A DNA stretch of 64,000 bases from Nitratiruptor sp. YY09-18 (lineage in GTDB: Bacteria; Campylobacterota; Campylobacteria; Campylobacterales; Nitratiruptoraceae), in assembly GCF_016593235.1 (NCBI RefSeq), contig NZ_AP023065.1, forward strand, positions 62,001-126,000, given 5' to 3'. The first letter of the stretch is position 1. The number at the start of each line of letters is the position of its first letter. Positions 42,839 to 51,790 of this stretch are shown here, piece by piece. A program made the translations under genes and the position numbers. Below the pieces are notes generated by a model. That model was not told the DNA's origin. It ran no database searches and worked only from the letters and a program-made list of their open reading frames with translations.

Positions 42839-42930
42839 GGGGAGGTGGCGGAGCTGGTTGAACGCACCGGTCTTGAAAACCGGCGTAGGTGATGAGCCTA
42901 CCGTGGGTTCGAATCCCACCCTCCCCGCCA
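42839..42930 (+). tRNA. tRNA-Ser (TGA)
   Basis: A 92-nt class II tRNA with a long variable arm. Acceptor stem GGGGAGG pairs with CCTCCCC, anticodon TGA in GTCTTGAAAAC, CCA encoded. Confidence 0.97.
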
Positions 42931-42956
42931 TATAATCAAAATATACCGATCAATCT

Positions 42957-43046
42957 GGAGAGATGGCCGAGTGGTTGAAGGCGCACGCCTGGAACGCGTG
43001 TAAGGGTTCACGCCCTTCGTGGGTTCGAATCCCACTCTCTCCGCCA
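42957..43046 (+). tRNA. tRNA-Ser (GGA)
   Basis: A 90-nt class II tRNA. Acceptor stem GGAGAGA pairs with TCTCTCC, anticodon GGA in GCCTGGAACGC, variable arm TAAGGGTTCACGCCCTT, CCA encoded. Last tRNA before the SRP RNA. Confidence 0.97.
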
Positions 43047-43057
43047 GATTTTTATGG

Positions 43058-43063
43058 TATAAT
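43058..43063 (+). promoter_or_regulatory. -10 box for the SRP RNA
   Basis: TATAAT in TTATGGTATAATTGC. Transcription would start near 43070, about 38 bases before the mature SRP RNA end. Confidence 0.65.
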
Positions 43064-43074
43064 TGCTCCACCAA

Positions 43075-43116
43075 AGCGGAGCGTTGAGAGTAGATTGCTA
43101 CTTTGAGCGCTCCGCT
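43075..43116 (+). repeat. Leader hairpin overlapping the SRP RNA 5' end
   Basis: AGCGGAGCG (43075-43083) and CGCTCCGCT (43108-43116) are exact reverse complements; within them AGTAG (43089-43093) pairs with CTACT (43098-43102) over an ATTG loop, and both sides in between read TTGAG. The right arm is also the 5' strand of the SRP closing helix, so the two structures exclude each other. Confidence 0.75.
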
Positions 43117-43211
43117 CAGACCCGTGCGACGGGCAGTTGCGGCAACGCTTCAGGGCGGGAACGCAGCAGAGCACCGCAGCTGTCCGGGCGCCGCGGGTAT
43201 CTGGGCGGAGT
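43108..43211 (+). ncRNA. ffs: Signal recognition particle RNA (4.5S-type)
   Basis: A roughly 104-nt bacterial small SRP RNA. CTCCGCTCAGACCCG at the 5' end pairs with CGGGTATCTGGGCGGAG at the 3' end. The conserved apical region reads GCAACGCTTCAGGGCGGGA followed by ACGCAGCAGAGCACC, with the GGGA tetraloop-like tip and AGCAG internal loop that bind Ffh. It shares GCAACGCT with E. coli 4.5S RNA. End points are set by the closing helix and are accurate to a few bases. The 3' end touches the stop codon of the convergent dehydrogenase gene. Confidence 0.88.
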
Positions 43212-44141
43212 CTATTTAGCTAAAAACTCTTCAATATTTTTGATAATCCCTTCAATAAGCTTCTTTCTAGCCTCTATACTTGTCCAAGCGATATGCGGTG
43301 TGATGAGAAGTCTCTCTTTGTTCTTTACTTGCAAAAGAGGAGAGTCTTGTGGAATGGGTTCTGTTGCGGTTACATCGAGACCAGCATAGATATTTTTGCT
43401 ATCAATTGCATAAGCCAATGCATTTTCATCTATGATACCACCTCTTCCCAGATTGAGAAGTACTGCATTCTCTTGCAAAAGATCAAGCTCGTACTCTCCT
43501 ATGAGATTTTTTGTCTTTGCATTGAGCGGGGCGTGAATGGAGATAATTTGAGAAGTGCGCACAAGCTCTTCAAGAGAGAGATGAGGATAGGGTGCGTGAA
43601 GATTCCGCCCACTTGTTGAGTAGTAGACCGCTTCTGCTCCAAAACTTGTTGCAACCTCTGCGACACGTCTACCTATAGTTCCAAGTCCAATAATTCCCCA
43701 TCTTTTATCTTTGATCTCAAAAAATGGCCTGTCGATACAGGTAAAGAGCCCACTTTTACTCCATTTTCCACTTTTGACATACTCATCATAATAGCGTAGT
43801 TGCTCAATGAGGTAGAAAGCCATTGCAAAAGTATGCTGCACTACACTTTCAGTCGAATAGCCGGCTACGTTTTTGACTGCTATACCTTTTTTGGTGGCAT
43901 AGTCGATATCGATATTGTTTATCCCCGTAGCTGCTACACAGATGAGTTTCAGATTTGGTGCTGCATCAATCGCATCTTTGTCGATAATGACTTTGTTTGT
44001 TATGATGATGTTTGCATCTTTTATTCTCTCAAATCGATCATTTGCTGCAGTGGTTTCATAGATTTTCAATTCACCAAAGCGTCCAAGTGCACTCAAATCC
44101 ACATCACCCAGTGTTTTTGCATCAAGAACTACTATCTTCAT
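43212..44141 (-). CDS. D-2-hydroxyacid dehydrogenase (NAD-dependent)
   Basis: A 309-residue enzyme of the D-isomer 2-hydroxyacid dehydrogenase family. The NAD loop is WGIIGLGTIGRRVAEVA; the catalytic Arg is in NLGRGGIIDE, the Glu in GLDVTATEPIP and the His in LLITPHIAWTS. It reduces a 2-keto acid such as hydroxypyruvate or glyoxylate; the exact substrate cannot be read. Five bases after the yjbQ gene in the same direction. Its stop abuts the SRP RNA from the other strand. Confidence 0.88.
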   Translation of the reverse strand: MKIVVLDAKTLGDVDLSALGRFGELKIYETTAANDRFERIKDANIIITNKVIIDKDAIDAAPNLKLICVAATGINNIDIDYATKKGIAVKNVAGYSTESVVQHTFAMAFYLIEQLRYYDEYVKSGKWSKSGLFTCIDRPFFEIKDKRWGIIGLGTIGRRVAEVATSFGAEAVYYSTSGRNLHAPYPHLSLEELVRTSQIISIHAPLNAKTKNLIGEYELDLLQENAVLLNLGRGGIIDENALAYAIDSKNIYAGLDVTATEPIPQDSPLLQVKNKERLLITPHIAWTSIEARKKLIEGIIKNIEEFLAK

Positions 44142-44146
44142 TGCAG

Positions 44147-44569
44147 CTATACTCCCATGAGTGTGATATAGACTTTGCGGTTACCTGCAAAATCGCGATG
44201 CTCACATAGATAGATTCCCTGCCACGTGCCAAAAACAAATTGTCCATTATTGATAGGAATGACCAAAAAGTTACCGTAGAGGCTACTTTTGATATGGGCT
44301 GGCATATCTTCACTGCCTTCGAGTGTATGAGTATAGTATGGTTCATTTTCAGGTACCAAGCGATCGGTAAAGGCCAAAAAATCGTGGCGTACGCTAGGGT
44401 CTGCATTTTCATTGATTGTGAGACTTGCACTCGTATGCATCAAAAAAAGATGTGCAGTCCCCGCCTCAAATTCACGCAGTTCAGGAAGATGCTCTAATAT
44501 CTCATGAGTAATGAGATGAAAACCTCTTGGTTTTGCTTTGAGCGTGACCAATTTTTGGACTATTTTCAT
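44147..44569 (-). CDS. YjbQ-family protein (UPF0047)
   Basis: A 140-residue protein with the UPF0047 signature [24 protein letters not shown] and, near the end, [24 protein letters not shown]. coli YjbQ has weak thiamine-phosphate synthase activity, but the physiological role is unsettled. The ATG overlaps the purT stop as ATGA. Confidence 0.88.
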   Translation of the reverse strand: MKIVQKLVTLKAKPRGFHLITHEILEHLPELREFEAGTAHLFLMHTSASLTINENADPSVRHDFLAFTDRLVPENEPYYTHTLEGSEDMPAHIKSSLYGNFLVIPINNGQFVFGTWQGIYLCEHRDFAGNRKVYITLMGV

Positions 44570-45825
44570 GTGAAAAACCTTTTAAGTTTTGCAAAAAAGC
44601 CACACTGTTGCTGCTCTTGTTCATTGAGTTTTTCTGGGCTGCTTTCTATTGCTTCATTATAATCAAGATCACGTATTTTTTGCACAAGTTCTTTAGCCTT
44701 TTCAAGTGCCACTTTTGGCTCTCCCCCTACCAGTATCACTGCCATACGACGGCCTGGATGGGACTCAGGCTTGCCAAAGAGGCGCAAGAAACTATCTTTT
44801 CCAAAGAGTGTCGGATCGATCTCAAAGACCGGATTGAAACTTTCACTTTTTGCTTTATATGCTGCGCTTGCACCTCCTATGAGCTGTTTGAATCCAAGAG
44901 GAAGACCAAGGACTGCCCGGACATGCAAAGCAAATTCGCTCTGTGTCTGTGTGATGAGAGTCACTAAGCCTGTATCATGGGGTCTTGGAGAGACTTCGCT
45001 GAAATAGACTTCGTTTCCTTTGATAAAGAGTTCAACTCCAAATATCCCTCTGCCTCCAAGACCATCAGTAATGGTTTTGGCTATCTCTTGGGCCTTTTGT
45101 TTGACCTCTTTACTCATCTCCATAGGTTGCCAGCTAAAAATGTAGTCTCCATCTTGTTGAATATGTCCTATTGGTTCGCAAAAGACAGTTTCAGTTTCTG
45201 TACGTGCAGTAAGGAGTGTGATTTCGTAGTCGAAGTGAATGAACTCTTCTACAATCAATTCGCTTGCATCACCTCTTGCCTCTTTTGCAATCTCCCAAGA
45301 CTTAGCAAGATCTGCTTCACTTTTTGCAATGCTTTGTCCATGCCCGGAAGAGCTCATGACTGGTTTGATTACACAGGGAAAACCGAGTTCTTTAGCGGCA
45401 GCTTCAAGCTCTTCGAGACTCTTGACAAATCGGTATGCACTGGTTTTAAGACCCAACTTTTCAGCTGCAAATTTACGGATATTTTTACGGTTCATTGTTT
45501 TGTTGACAGCTTCTGCGTTAGGGATGACTTTGAATCCTAGATTCTCCGCTGCAAAGAGAGCATCGATATTGATTGCTTCAATTTCTGGAAGGATGTATGT
45601 AGGTTTTTCACGAAGAATTACTTCTAAAACTTGTGCTTTATCTTTCATATCTATAACGTAGCTGCGATGTGCTACTTGATGTGCTGGTGCATTTGGATAG
45701 CGATCAACTGCCACCACTTCTATACCAAGGCGTTGTGCCTCGATAGCCACCTCTTTTCCTAACTCACCGCTTCCTAAAAGCAAGAACTTGATAGAGTTGT
45801 GTTTGAGGGGAGTTGTAAGTTGCAT
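44566..45825 (-). CDS. purT: Formate-dependent phosphoribosylglycinamide formyltransferase
   Basis: A 419-residue ATP-grasp enzyme that formylates GAR with formate and [24 protein letters not shown] opens the protein; [44 protein letters not shown] and GRRMAVILV follow as in PurT. I chose ATG at 45825 (MQLTTPLKH) because AAAGGAGTCCC precedes it; the start at 45843 overlaps the upstream gene. Using formate instead of formyl-THF suits an anaerobic, formate-rich metabolism. Confidence 0.95.
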   Translation of the reverse strand: MQLTTPLKHNSIKFLLLGSGELGKEVAIEAQRLGIEVVAVDRYPNAPAHQVAHRSYVIDMKDKAQVLEVILREKPTYILPEIEAINIDALFAAENLGFKVIPNAEAVNKTMNRKNIRKFAAEKLGLKTSAYRFVKSLEELEAAAKELGFPCVIKPVMSSSGHGQSIAKSEADLAKSWEIAKEARGDASELIVEEFIHFDYEITLLTARTETETVFCEPIGHIQQDGDYIFSWQPMEMSKEVKQKAQEIAKTITDGLGGRGIFGVELFIKGNEVYFSEVSPRPHDTGLVTLITQTQSEFALHVRAVLGLPLGFKQLIGGASAAYKAKSESFNPVFEIDPTLFGKDSFLRLFGKPESHPGRRMAVILVGGEPKVALEKAKELVQKIRDLDYNEAIESSPEKLNEQEQQQCGFFAKLKRFFT

Positions 45826-45839
45826 GGGACTCCTTTTTT

Positions 45840-46277
45840 TCATAAATTATAACCTTTTTTGTTTTGTGTTGGTAAAGGTAGAGGTATTGGGATGAAGTTT
45901 TTGTTCTTTTTATCACGCAAAATATCTTGTACCGATTTTTTAAGTGGAAAGGAGGTAATAATTTTCCCATCATCGCATGCAATTACCACCCAACTACCTT
46001 GTATATAGATAATTTTATCCTTTGTAGAAGGAGTTGTACTTTTGAGATAGTAGATAGTCTGGGGATGTGAGAGTGTTGTGATAGTTTTTGCGAAATAGTC
46101 GAAACGGTTTTTGATATCTTTGTGCTTGAGCCGTTTTTTGAGGTGTTTGAGATAGTCTTTAGGTGTTATCCAAAGACGTACGAAGCTGTTTTGATTGACT
46201 TTTTTGACCTTTTGTAAGATATCTTTATGCACACTGTTGAAGCGACGAAATATCTGTAGATAGTTTTTTAGTTGCAT
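45840..46277 (-). CDS. Hypothetical basic protein, possibly PBECR/RelE-type nuclease fold
   Basis: A 145-residue, strongly basic protein. The central part ([35 protein letters not shown]) recalls the phage-type Barnase-EndoU-ColicinE5-RelE-like (PBECR) nucleases, in which a WxVVV...GxIxTxFP strand pair is common. This is weak resemblance only. It overlaps the methyltransferase gene by 10 bases and has no clear ribosome-binding site of its own. No partner that looks like an antitoxin is next to it. Confidence 0.5.
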   Translation of the reverse strand: MQLKNYLQIFRRFNSVHKDILQKVKKVNQNSFVRLWITPKDYLKHLKKRLKHKDIKNRFDYFAKTITTLSHPQTIYYLKSTTPSTKDKIIYIQGSWVVIACDDGKIITSFPLKKSVQDILRDKKNKNFIPIPLPLPTQNKKGYNL

Positions 46278-46921
46278 TTTTTGGCTTTGAGGAGTCTTAC
46301 ATATCTACCAAAATAGAAATGCTCTTCAAAATCTCCAAACCCAAAAGAGCTTAGCATCTTTTTTGTATCACGCTCGATAAAGTCTTGGGCTAGGGGACAC
46401 TCTACTTTTTGGATAGGAAAACGGACATACCAAGGGGCTTTGTCTACTTCAAAGTTAGCATAATCAAGGATAGCAAAAGTGCCATGGGGCTTGAGAGCGT
46501 TGTAGGCATTTTGGATGATGATATCTCTTTTTTTTTGGATAAATCCATGGAGTACAAAAGAGGTGAAGACGATATCAAACTCCTCTTTGAATGGAAGAGG
46601 TGAGTCTATGCGAAGATTTTCTAGCTTGATATTGGGATAAGTTGCGCAGTTGCGCCTAAACTGCTCTTGCATCTCTTTGCCAATTTCAAGTCCTACTATC
46701 TCTCCCTCATCCCCTATATATCGGTGCATAAGCAGAGCATTTCTCCCCGTTCCAGCTCCAAAATCAAGCACTTTATAGCCCTTTTTGAGACGGAGATCTC
46801 TTATGGCTTTGCGAATGAAAAAAGGATAATAGCCAAGAGTAATAATATCCATAAGCCTATCATAAAACTTTGCCTCAAATCCTTTGACCTCTACTTTACT
46901 CATATCTTGTGTGAGATTCAT
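46268..46921 (-). CDS. Class I SAM-dependent methyltransferase
   Basis: A 217-residue methyltransferase. The SAM loop KVLDFGAGTGRNALLMHRYI is at about residues 49-68; EIVGLEIGKEM is the next strand, and FDIVFTSFVLHGFIQKKRDII the substrate-side one. The YDRLMDIITLGYYPFFIRKAI beginning resembles UbiE/quinone-type methyltransferases, but the substrate is not known. Overlaps the upstream methyltransferase by 4 bases, so the two are probably cotranslated. Confidence 0.8.
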   Translation of the reverse strand: MNLTQDMSKVEVKGFEAKFYDRLMDIITLGYYPFFIRKAIRDLRLKKGYKVLDFGAGTGRNALLMHRYIGDEGEIVGLEIGKEMQEQFRRNCATYPNIKLENLRIDSPLPFKEEFDIVFTSFVLHGFIQKKRDIIIQNAYNALKPHGTFAILDYANFEVDKAPWYVRFPIQKVECPLAQDFIERDTKKMLSSFGFGDFEEHFYFGRYVRLLKAKKCN

Positions 46922-47553
46922 AGCTTCTTCCTTGCTAGGAGACTCAAAAAAGCTCCTCCCTTTTTACACCCATCATATATCGCAAAACTTAAATGCTCAA
47001 GATCTGGTCCAAAAAGCGTTTCAGTGCACTTTTTTACAACAAATCCATGCTTTTTGAGAAGCTGCAATATCTCTTTTTTGCTAAAAAATGTTGCTTCTTT
47101 ATAAAAGCGGCTCTTATCTTTGTTTTTTTCGTACATTTTCCCCAGCTTTGAATCGCGATCTACAAAAGCGATGAGCAGGTATCCATCATCAGTGAGGATG
47201 CGCTTAGCTTCTTGGAGAGTTTTGTCGATATCATCTACAAAGCAGATAGTTGTCACCATCAAAACAAAGTCAAAGTTCTTATCATCAAAGGGGAGATTTT
47301 CAGCCTCTGCTTCGATAACTTTAATACCTCTTTGCTTCGCGATTTGTGCCATATTGTGTGATGGTTCTACACCCAGTCTAATACCTAGTGGAGCTGCAAA
47401 GCGTCCTGTCCCTACGCCAATCTCGACTCCTTTTGTAAAGGGAGGGAGAATTCTTTTTATAGCTTGGAGTTCTGTTTGATAAATATTATCATGTTCATCA
47501 AACCATTTGTCATAATATGCAAAGTGCTCTTCAAAAAGCCTCTCTTTTGGCAT
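46918..47553 (-). CDS. Class I SAM-dependent methyltransferase
   Basis: A 211-residue methyltransferase. GVEIGVGTGRFAAPLGIRLGVEPS contains the SAM loop, AENLPFDDKNFDFVLMVTTICFVDDI the following strands, typical of the Methyltransf_11 group. AAAGGAGTAGCT precedes the ATG. Divergent from the 12-haem cytochrome gene with 80 bases between; the spacer has a minus-strand TATAAT. Substrate unknown. Confidence 0.8.
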   Translation of the reverse strand: MPKERLFEEHFAYYDKWFDEHDNIYQTELQAIKRILPPFTKGVEIGVGTGRFAAPLGIRLGVEPSHNMAQIAKQRGIKVIEAEAENLPFDDKNFDFVLMVTTICFVDDIDKTLQEAKRILTDDGYLLIAFVDRDSKLGKMYEKNKDKSRFYKEATFFSKKEILQLLKKHGFVVKKCTETLFGPDLEHLSFAIYDGCKKGGAFLSLLARKKL

Positions 47554-47633
47554 AGCTACTCCTTTAACTTCTATTATTATACGCTTTTAAGCTTCAAAGG
47601 GCGATAATAGAGAAAAAGCTATAAGGAATTTTT

Positions 47634-49976
47634 ATGAAAAAGCTTTTAGCTATAGCACTTGTGAGTCTAGTTGGATGGGCTAATAACTGTATTGAATGTC
47701 ACAAGGGAATAGAAGATATTCGAGATCCTCATAGCGGTATGGCAAAGGCTATTGCCAAGAAGGCAAAAGAGGCTGGCTTTGGTGATAACAGCTGTATCGT
47801 CTGCCATGGGGGAAATCCTGAGGCAAGTACAAAGGAGGAAGCGCATAAGGGGACTATCGCTTACTTTCTCAAGCATGAAGGCCCCAAAGAGTTTTATCCC
47901 GATCCAGGAAGCGCATGGATCAATAAAAACACCTGTGGAATGTGTCACAAAGAGCAAGTAAGTACACAGATGAATAATCTCATGAATACTGAACAAGGAA
48001 AGATTCAGGGGGCTTTGTGGGGATTTGGATGGAATATACGAGAGCATAAATTTGCCAACTATAATCTTACAAATCTGCACAAAAGACTTGGCACGAAAAC
48101 CTATCAAAACTATATGAAGCGCATAGCATCCAAAGAGCCGCAAGTCTATGTGAAAAAGACAATAGAGCTTCCACCAGCACCTACTGCTGATGAGGTAGCA
48201 AAGAATCCAAAACTCGCTGCCATTACATATCTGCGCCAAGAGTGTCTGCGCTGCCATACTGCGAGCAAAGGCCGCAGTCGCAGGGGTGATTTTCGTGGGA
48301 TGGGGTGTAGCAGCTGCCATATACCATACTCCAATGATGGGTACTATGAAGGAGGAGACCCTACAATTCCCAAAAATGAGCCAGGACATATGCTTGTGCA
48401 CCAGATCCAGGGCACAAGGGATGCAAAAGTGCATGTCCATGGGCTTACATATAGTGGAATTCCAGTTGAGACCTGTACTACCTGCCACAATCGTGGGAAG
48501 CGTATAGGTGTAAGCTACCAAGGGCTCATGGAGACAGCTTACAATCCAACCTTTGATAAACATGGCAAAGGACAGCCAAAGCTCCATACCAAACACTATC
48601 TACATATGAGTGAGGATGTACACTACAAAAAGGGAATGCTCTGCCAAGACTGCCACACCTCCATCGATGTCCATGGCGATGGCAAGATTGCGGGGAGTAC
48701 TTTGGCACCAGTGGAGATAGAGTGTCAAGACTGCCACGGTACACCATCGAAGTATCCTTGGGAGCTTCCTTTGGGATACGGGGATGAGTTTGGCCAGAAG
48801 CTCTCTCATAAACCTCGCGGAGTCACAAAGACTCTCGCCGCATACCTCAAAAAAGGGACATACTATGAGCCAGAGGATGGATATCTGCTCAGTGCCAGGG
48901 GTAATCCAATCCCAAATGTTGTCAAAGTTGGCAATGAAGTGGTAGTCCATCTAGCAAGTGGCAAAGATCTCAAGCTTCAGCCACTCAAAAAGCTGGCCAA
49001 AGAGCATAAGCTCTCGCAAGCTGGTGAAGTGGCAATGGTGCAGATTGGCAAGCATTTGGATGAGATGGAGTGCTATGCCTGCCACGATACCTGGGCGCCG
49101 CAATGCTATGGATGCCATGTAAAAGTCGATTACAGTGGCAGTAAGAAAAATGTGGACTGGCTTGCAATCGCACATGCGCATGATATCCATGGAACAGATG
49201 CAGCTAAACGTAAAAACCTCAAAGATTATCTCATCGATGGTGAGGTGAGAGAGACGAGAAGCTATTTGCGATGGGAAGATCCAATATTGGTGCGCAATGG
49301 TGAAGGGCGCATTGCTCCTGCAATCCCTGGATGTCAAACGACAGTGACTGTCATAGGAAAAGATGGAAACGCATTAGTGCAAAACCACATCTACACAGGA
49401 AAGGATAACGGCAAAGATGTGCTTACTATTGATATGGCTCCAGTGCACTCGCATACAGTACAAAAAGAAGCAAGAAGCTGTGAGAGCTGCCATAATAATC
49501 CAAAATCCATGGGATTTGGGATAGATGAGGGCAAAGTCTTTGGAGATCCGAGCAAAACACTCATTGTCGATCTCATGACTGCAGATGGCAAAGTAATTCC
49601 CAAAAAGATTACTATCCAAAAGCCAGGTATTGAAAATCTTTCTTTTGACTGGAGCCGTATTATTGACGAAAATGCTTCGCAGCTTGTTACAGTTGGGCAC
49701 CACTGGAGTCTTTCACGAGCTTTGCATCAAGATGAACTAAGCAAGCTTGATCGTCGAGGTGTGTGTATGAGCTGTCACCAGACAATTCCTGATAAAGATT
49801 TGGCAGTGAGTTTGATGGTGCATGTAGCACATGCGGCAGATATTGAGATAGATAACGAAATGCATAAAAATATCTTGCACAAAAATCTGCTGCTGAGTGC
49901 GTGGATGCAAATATTAGGAGGAGTATTAGTGCTTGGAGGGTTACTCTATTGGCTTATACGTAGAAAGAGGAGGTAA
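47634..49976 (+). CDS. Twelve-haem membrane-anchored c-type cytochrome
   Basis: A 780-residue periplasmic protein with a signal peptide (MKKLLAIALVSLVGWANN), twelve CxxCH motifs (CIECH, CIVCH, CGMCH, CLRCH, CSSCH, CTTCH, CQDCH twice, CYACH, CYGCH, CESCH, CMSCH), and a C-terminal membrane helix ending WLIRRKRR. Many extra His offer second ligands. The haem spacing does not match NrfA, HAO or MccA patterns that I know (no CxxCK and no CX15CH), so the reaction is unknown; electron exchange between the quinone pool and a periplasmic acceptor or donor is likely. TATAAGGAATTTTT precedes the ATG. The copA/copB pair follows with its own promoter. Confidence 0.85.
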   Translation: MKKLLAIALVSLVGWANNCIECHKGIEDIRDPHSGMAKAIAKKAKEAGFGDNSCIVCHGGNPEASTKEEAHKGTIAYFLKHEGPKEFYPDPGSAWINKNTCGMCHKEQVSTQMNNLMNTEQGKIQGALWGFGWNIREHKFANYNLTNLHKRLGTKTYQNYMKRIASKEPQVYVKKTIELPPAPTADEVAKNPKLAAITYLRQECLRCHTASKGRSRRGDFRGMGCSSCHIPYSNDGYYEGGDPTIPKNEPGHMLVHQIQGTRDAKVHVHGLTYSGIPVETCTTCHNRGKRIGVSYQGLMETAYNPTFDKHGKGQPKLHTKHYLHMSEDVHYKKGMLCQDCHTSIDVHGDGKIAGSTLAPVEIECQDCHGTPSKYPWELPLGYGDEFGQKLSHKPRGVTKTLAAYLKKGTYYEPEDGYLLSARGNPIPNVVKVGNEVVVHLASGKDLKLQPLKKLAKEHKLSQAGEVAMVQIGKHLDEMECYACHDTWAPQCYGCHVKVDYSGSKKNVDWLAIAHAHDIHGTDAAKRKNLKDYLIDGEVRETRSYLRWEDPILVRNGEGRIAPAIPGCQTTVTVIGKDGNALVQNHIYTGKDNGKDVLTIDMAPVHSHTVQKEARSCESCHNNPKSMGFGIDEGKVFGDPSKTLIVDLMTADGKVIPKKITIQKPGIENLSFDWSRIIDENASQLVTVGHHWSLSRALHQDELSKLDRRGVCMSCHQTIPDKDLAVSLMVHVAHAADIEIDNEMHKNILHKNLLLSAWMQILGGVLVLGGLLYWLIRRKRR

Positions 49977-50042
49977 ACTCCTCTAAACTCCAAACTTTTT
50001 CTCTCTTTTCCTTCATTCCACACATCTTGCACATTTTATCTC

Positions 50043-50048
50043 TATAAT
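50043..50048 (+). promoter_or_regulatory. -10 box for copA-copB
   Basis: TATAAT in ATCTCTATAATAGATG, 36 bases before the copA ATG, behind a C/T-rich stretch. Confidence 0.6.
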
Positions 50049-50083
50049 AGATGTAATGATAAAGATAAAAAAGGATCGTGACA

Positions 50084-51781
50084 ATGAATCATCTATCTAG
50101 AAGAGATTTTTTGAAAGGTGTCGCTGCTTCAGGATTGGTGTTGTCGAGTATCAATGTACATGCAAAGAGTTATGGTGTCATTGAGAGAAAAGAGACTACT
50201 GAGCTAAGCGGTAATGTTTTTCATCTTACAATCAATAAAACTCTTGTCAATGTGACAGGCTCTCCTTCAATAGCGACTACAGTCAATGGAATGCTACAAG
50301 GTCCAACTTTGCGGTGGAGAGAGGGTGATATGGTGACAATACATGTGACAAACTACCTCGATGAGCCCTCTTCGATTCACTGGCACGGCATAATCCTTCC
50401 TTACCAGATGGATGGAGTTCCAGGGATTAGTTTTGATGGGATTGCACCGGGCGAGACCTTTACATATACTTTCAAAGTACAGCAAAGTGGGACATTTTGG
50501 TATCACTCCCACTCAGGATTCCAAGAGCAGACCGGGGTATATGGAGCCATAGTTATTGAGCCAAAAGAGAAAGAGCCTTTTACCTATGATAGGGAGTATG
50601 TTGTTTTGCTTTCAGACTATTCAGACGAAAAACCTGCCACAATCTATAGAAAACTCAAAATTGCATCAGATTACTACAACTTCAATCAAAGAACGGTGGG
50701 TGATTTTTTTGCAGAGGTGAAGGAGAAAGGATTTTGGGAAGCATGGCAAGCAAGAAAGATGTGGAATCAGATGCGCATGTCAGATAGAGATCTATCAGAC
50801 GTTACGGGATATACCTACACTTTTTTGATGAATGGGCATAGTCCATCCAAGCCTTTTCAGGCATTGTATCGCGCTGGCGAGAGAGTGAGACTCCGCTTTA
50901 TCAATGCTGCTGCAATGACATTTTTTGATGTGCGCATTCCTGGATTGAAAATGCGTGTAGTTGCGGCAGATGGAAACAATGTCCAGCCAGTTGAGGTAGA
51001 TGAGATACGCCTGGGCGTTGCTGAGACATACGATGTGATTGTTGAGCCAAAAAATTCACAGGCGTATGCAATCTTTGCTCAGGCGATGGATAGAAGTGGT
51101 TATGCTTTGGGTAATCTCACAACAAATCCAAACATCTACGCAAAAGTACCAAAACTCGATCAACCCCAGCCATTAACTATGGCAGATATGGGAATGGGTA
51201 TGCATATGGCAGATATGAAAAAGATGCCAATGAAGCACAATAAGTATGCTCTCAAAAAACCTGTTCCTATTACACAACTGCCAATGAGATGGGGTGTGGG
51301 GACAACAATGCGTGCAAAGAATCCCCAATATAGGCTCGATGATCCAGGAGTTGGACTGCGCAATAACGGTAGAAGAGTACTTACCTATGCGGATTTGCGC
51401 TCACTGCGCTCTACAAAAGATGACAAATATCCAGATAGAGAGATCATTTTGCATTTGACCGGAAATATGGAGCGCTACATGTGGTCTATAAACGGTATTC
51501 CATACCATGAGGCAGATCCTATTAGGTTTCGCTATGGAGAGAGAGTGCGTATCACCTACATCAATGATACGATGATGAATCATCCTATGCATCTGCACGG
51601 TTTGTGGAGTGATTTGGAAACAGGAGATGAGAATCATCTGGTAAGGAAACATACCATCATTTCACAGCCTGGATCAAAGATAAGCTTTCGTGTTACTGTA
51701 GATGCCAAAGGTGCATGGGCATATCACTGCCATCTTCTCTATCACATGAAGGATATGTTTAGAAAAGTAGTAGTCACATAA
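50084..51781 (+). CDS. copA: Multicopper oxidase, CopA-type copper resistance protein
   Basis: A 565-residue multicopper oxidase with a Tat signal (SRRDFLKGVAASG). The four copper-ligand blocks are present: HWHGIILP, WYHSHSGFQEQ, HPMHLHGLW and AYHCHLLYHMKDM (type 1 centre with Met). A Met-rich loop with MGMGMHMADMKKMPMKH at about residue 367 is the copper-binding region of PcoA/CopA. It oxidises Cu(I) in the periplasm. ATG at 50084 has AAGGA upstream; GTG at 50078 is too close to it. The copB gene follows ten bases after the stop. Confidence 0.92.
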   Translation: MNHLSRRDFLKGVAASGLVLSSINVHAKSYGVIERKETTELSGNVFHLTINKTLVNVTGSPSIATTVNGMLQGPTLRWREGDMVTIHVTNYLDEPSSIHWHGIILPYQMDGVPGISFDGIAPGETFTYTFKVQQSGTFWYHSHSGFQEQTGVYGAIVIEPKEKEPFTYDREYVVLLSDYSDEKPATIYRKLKIASDYYNFNQRTVGDFFAEVKEKGFWEAWQARKMWNQMRMSDRDLSDVTGYTYTFLMNGHSPSKPFQALYRAGERVRLRFINAAAMTFFDVRIPGLKMRVVAADGNNVQPVEVDEIRLGVAETYDVIVEPKNSQAYAIFAQAMDRSGYALGNLTTNPNIYAKVPKLDQPQPLTMADMGMGMHMADMKKMPMKHNKYALKKPVPITQLPMRWGVGTTMRAKNPQYRLDDPGVGLRNNGRRVLTYADLRSLRSTKDDKYPDREIILHLTGNMERYMWSINGIPYHEADPIRFRYGERVRITYINDTMMNHPMHLHGLWSDLETGDENHLVRKHTIISQPGSKISFRVTVDAKGAWAYHCHLLYHMKDMFRKVVVT

Positions 51782-51790
51782 GGAGAAGAG

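Noticed and set aside
43063-43389. A 108-codon open frame over the SRP RNA
   Set aside because: It crosses the SRP RNA and the antisense of the dehydrogenase gene; the RNA explains the conserved sequence.
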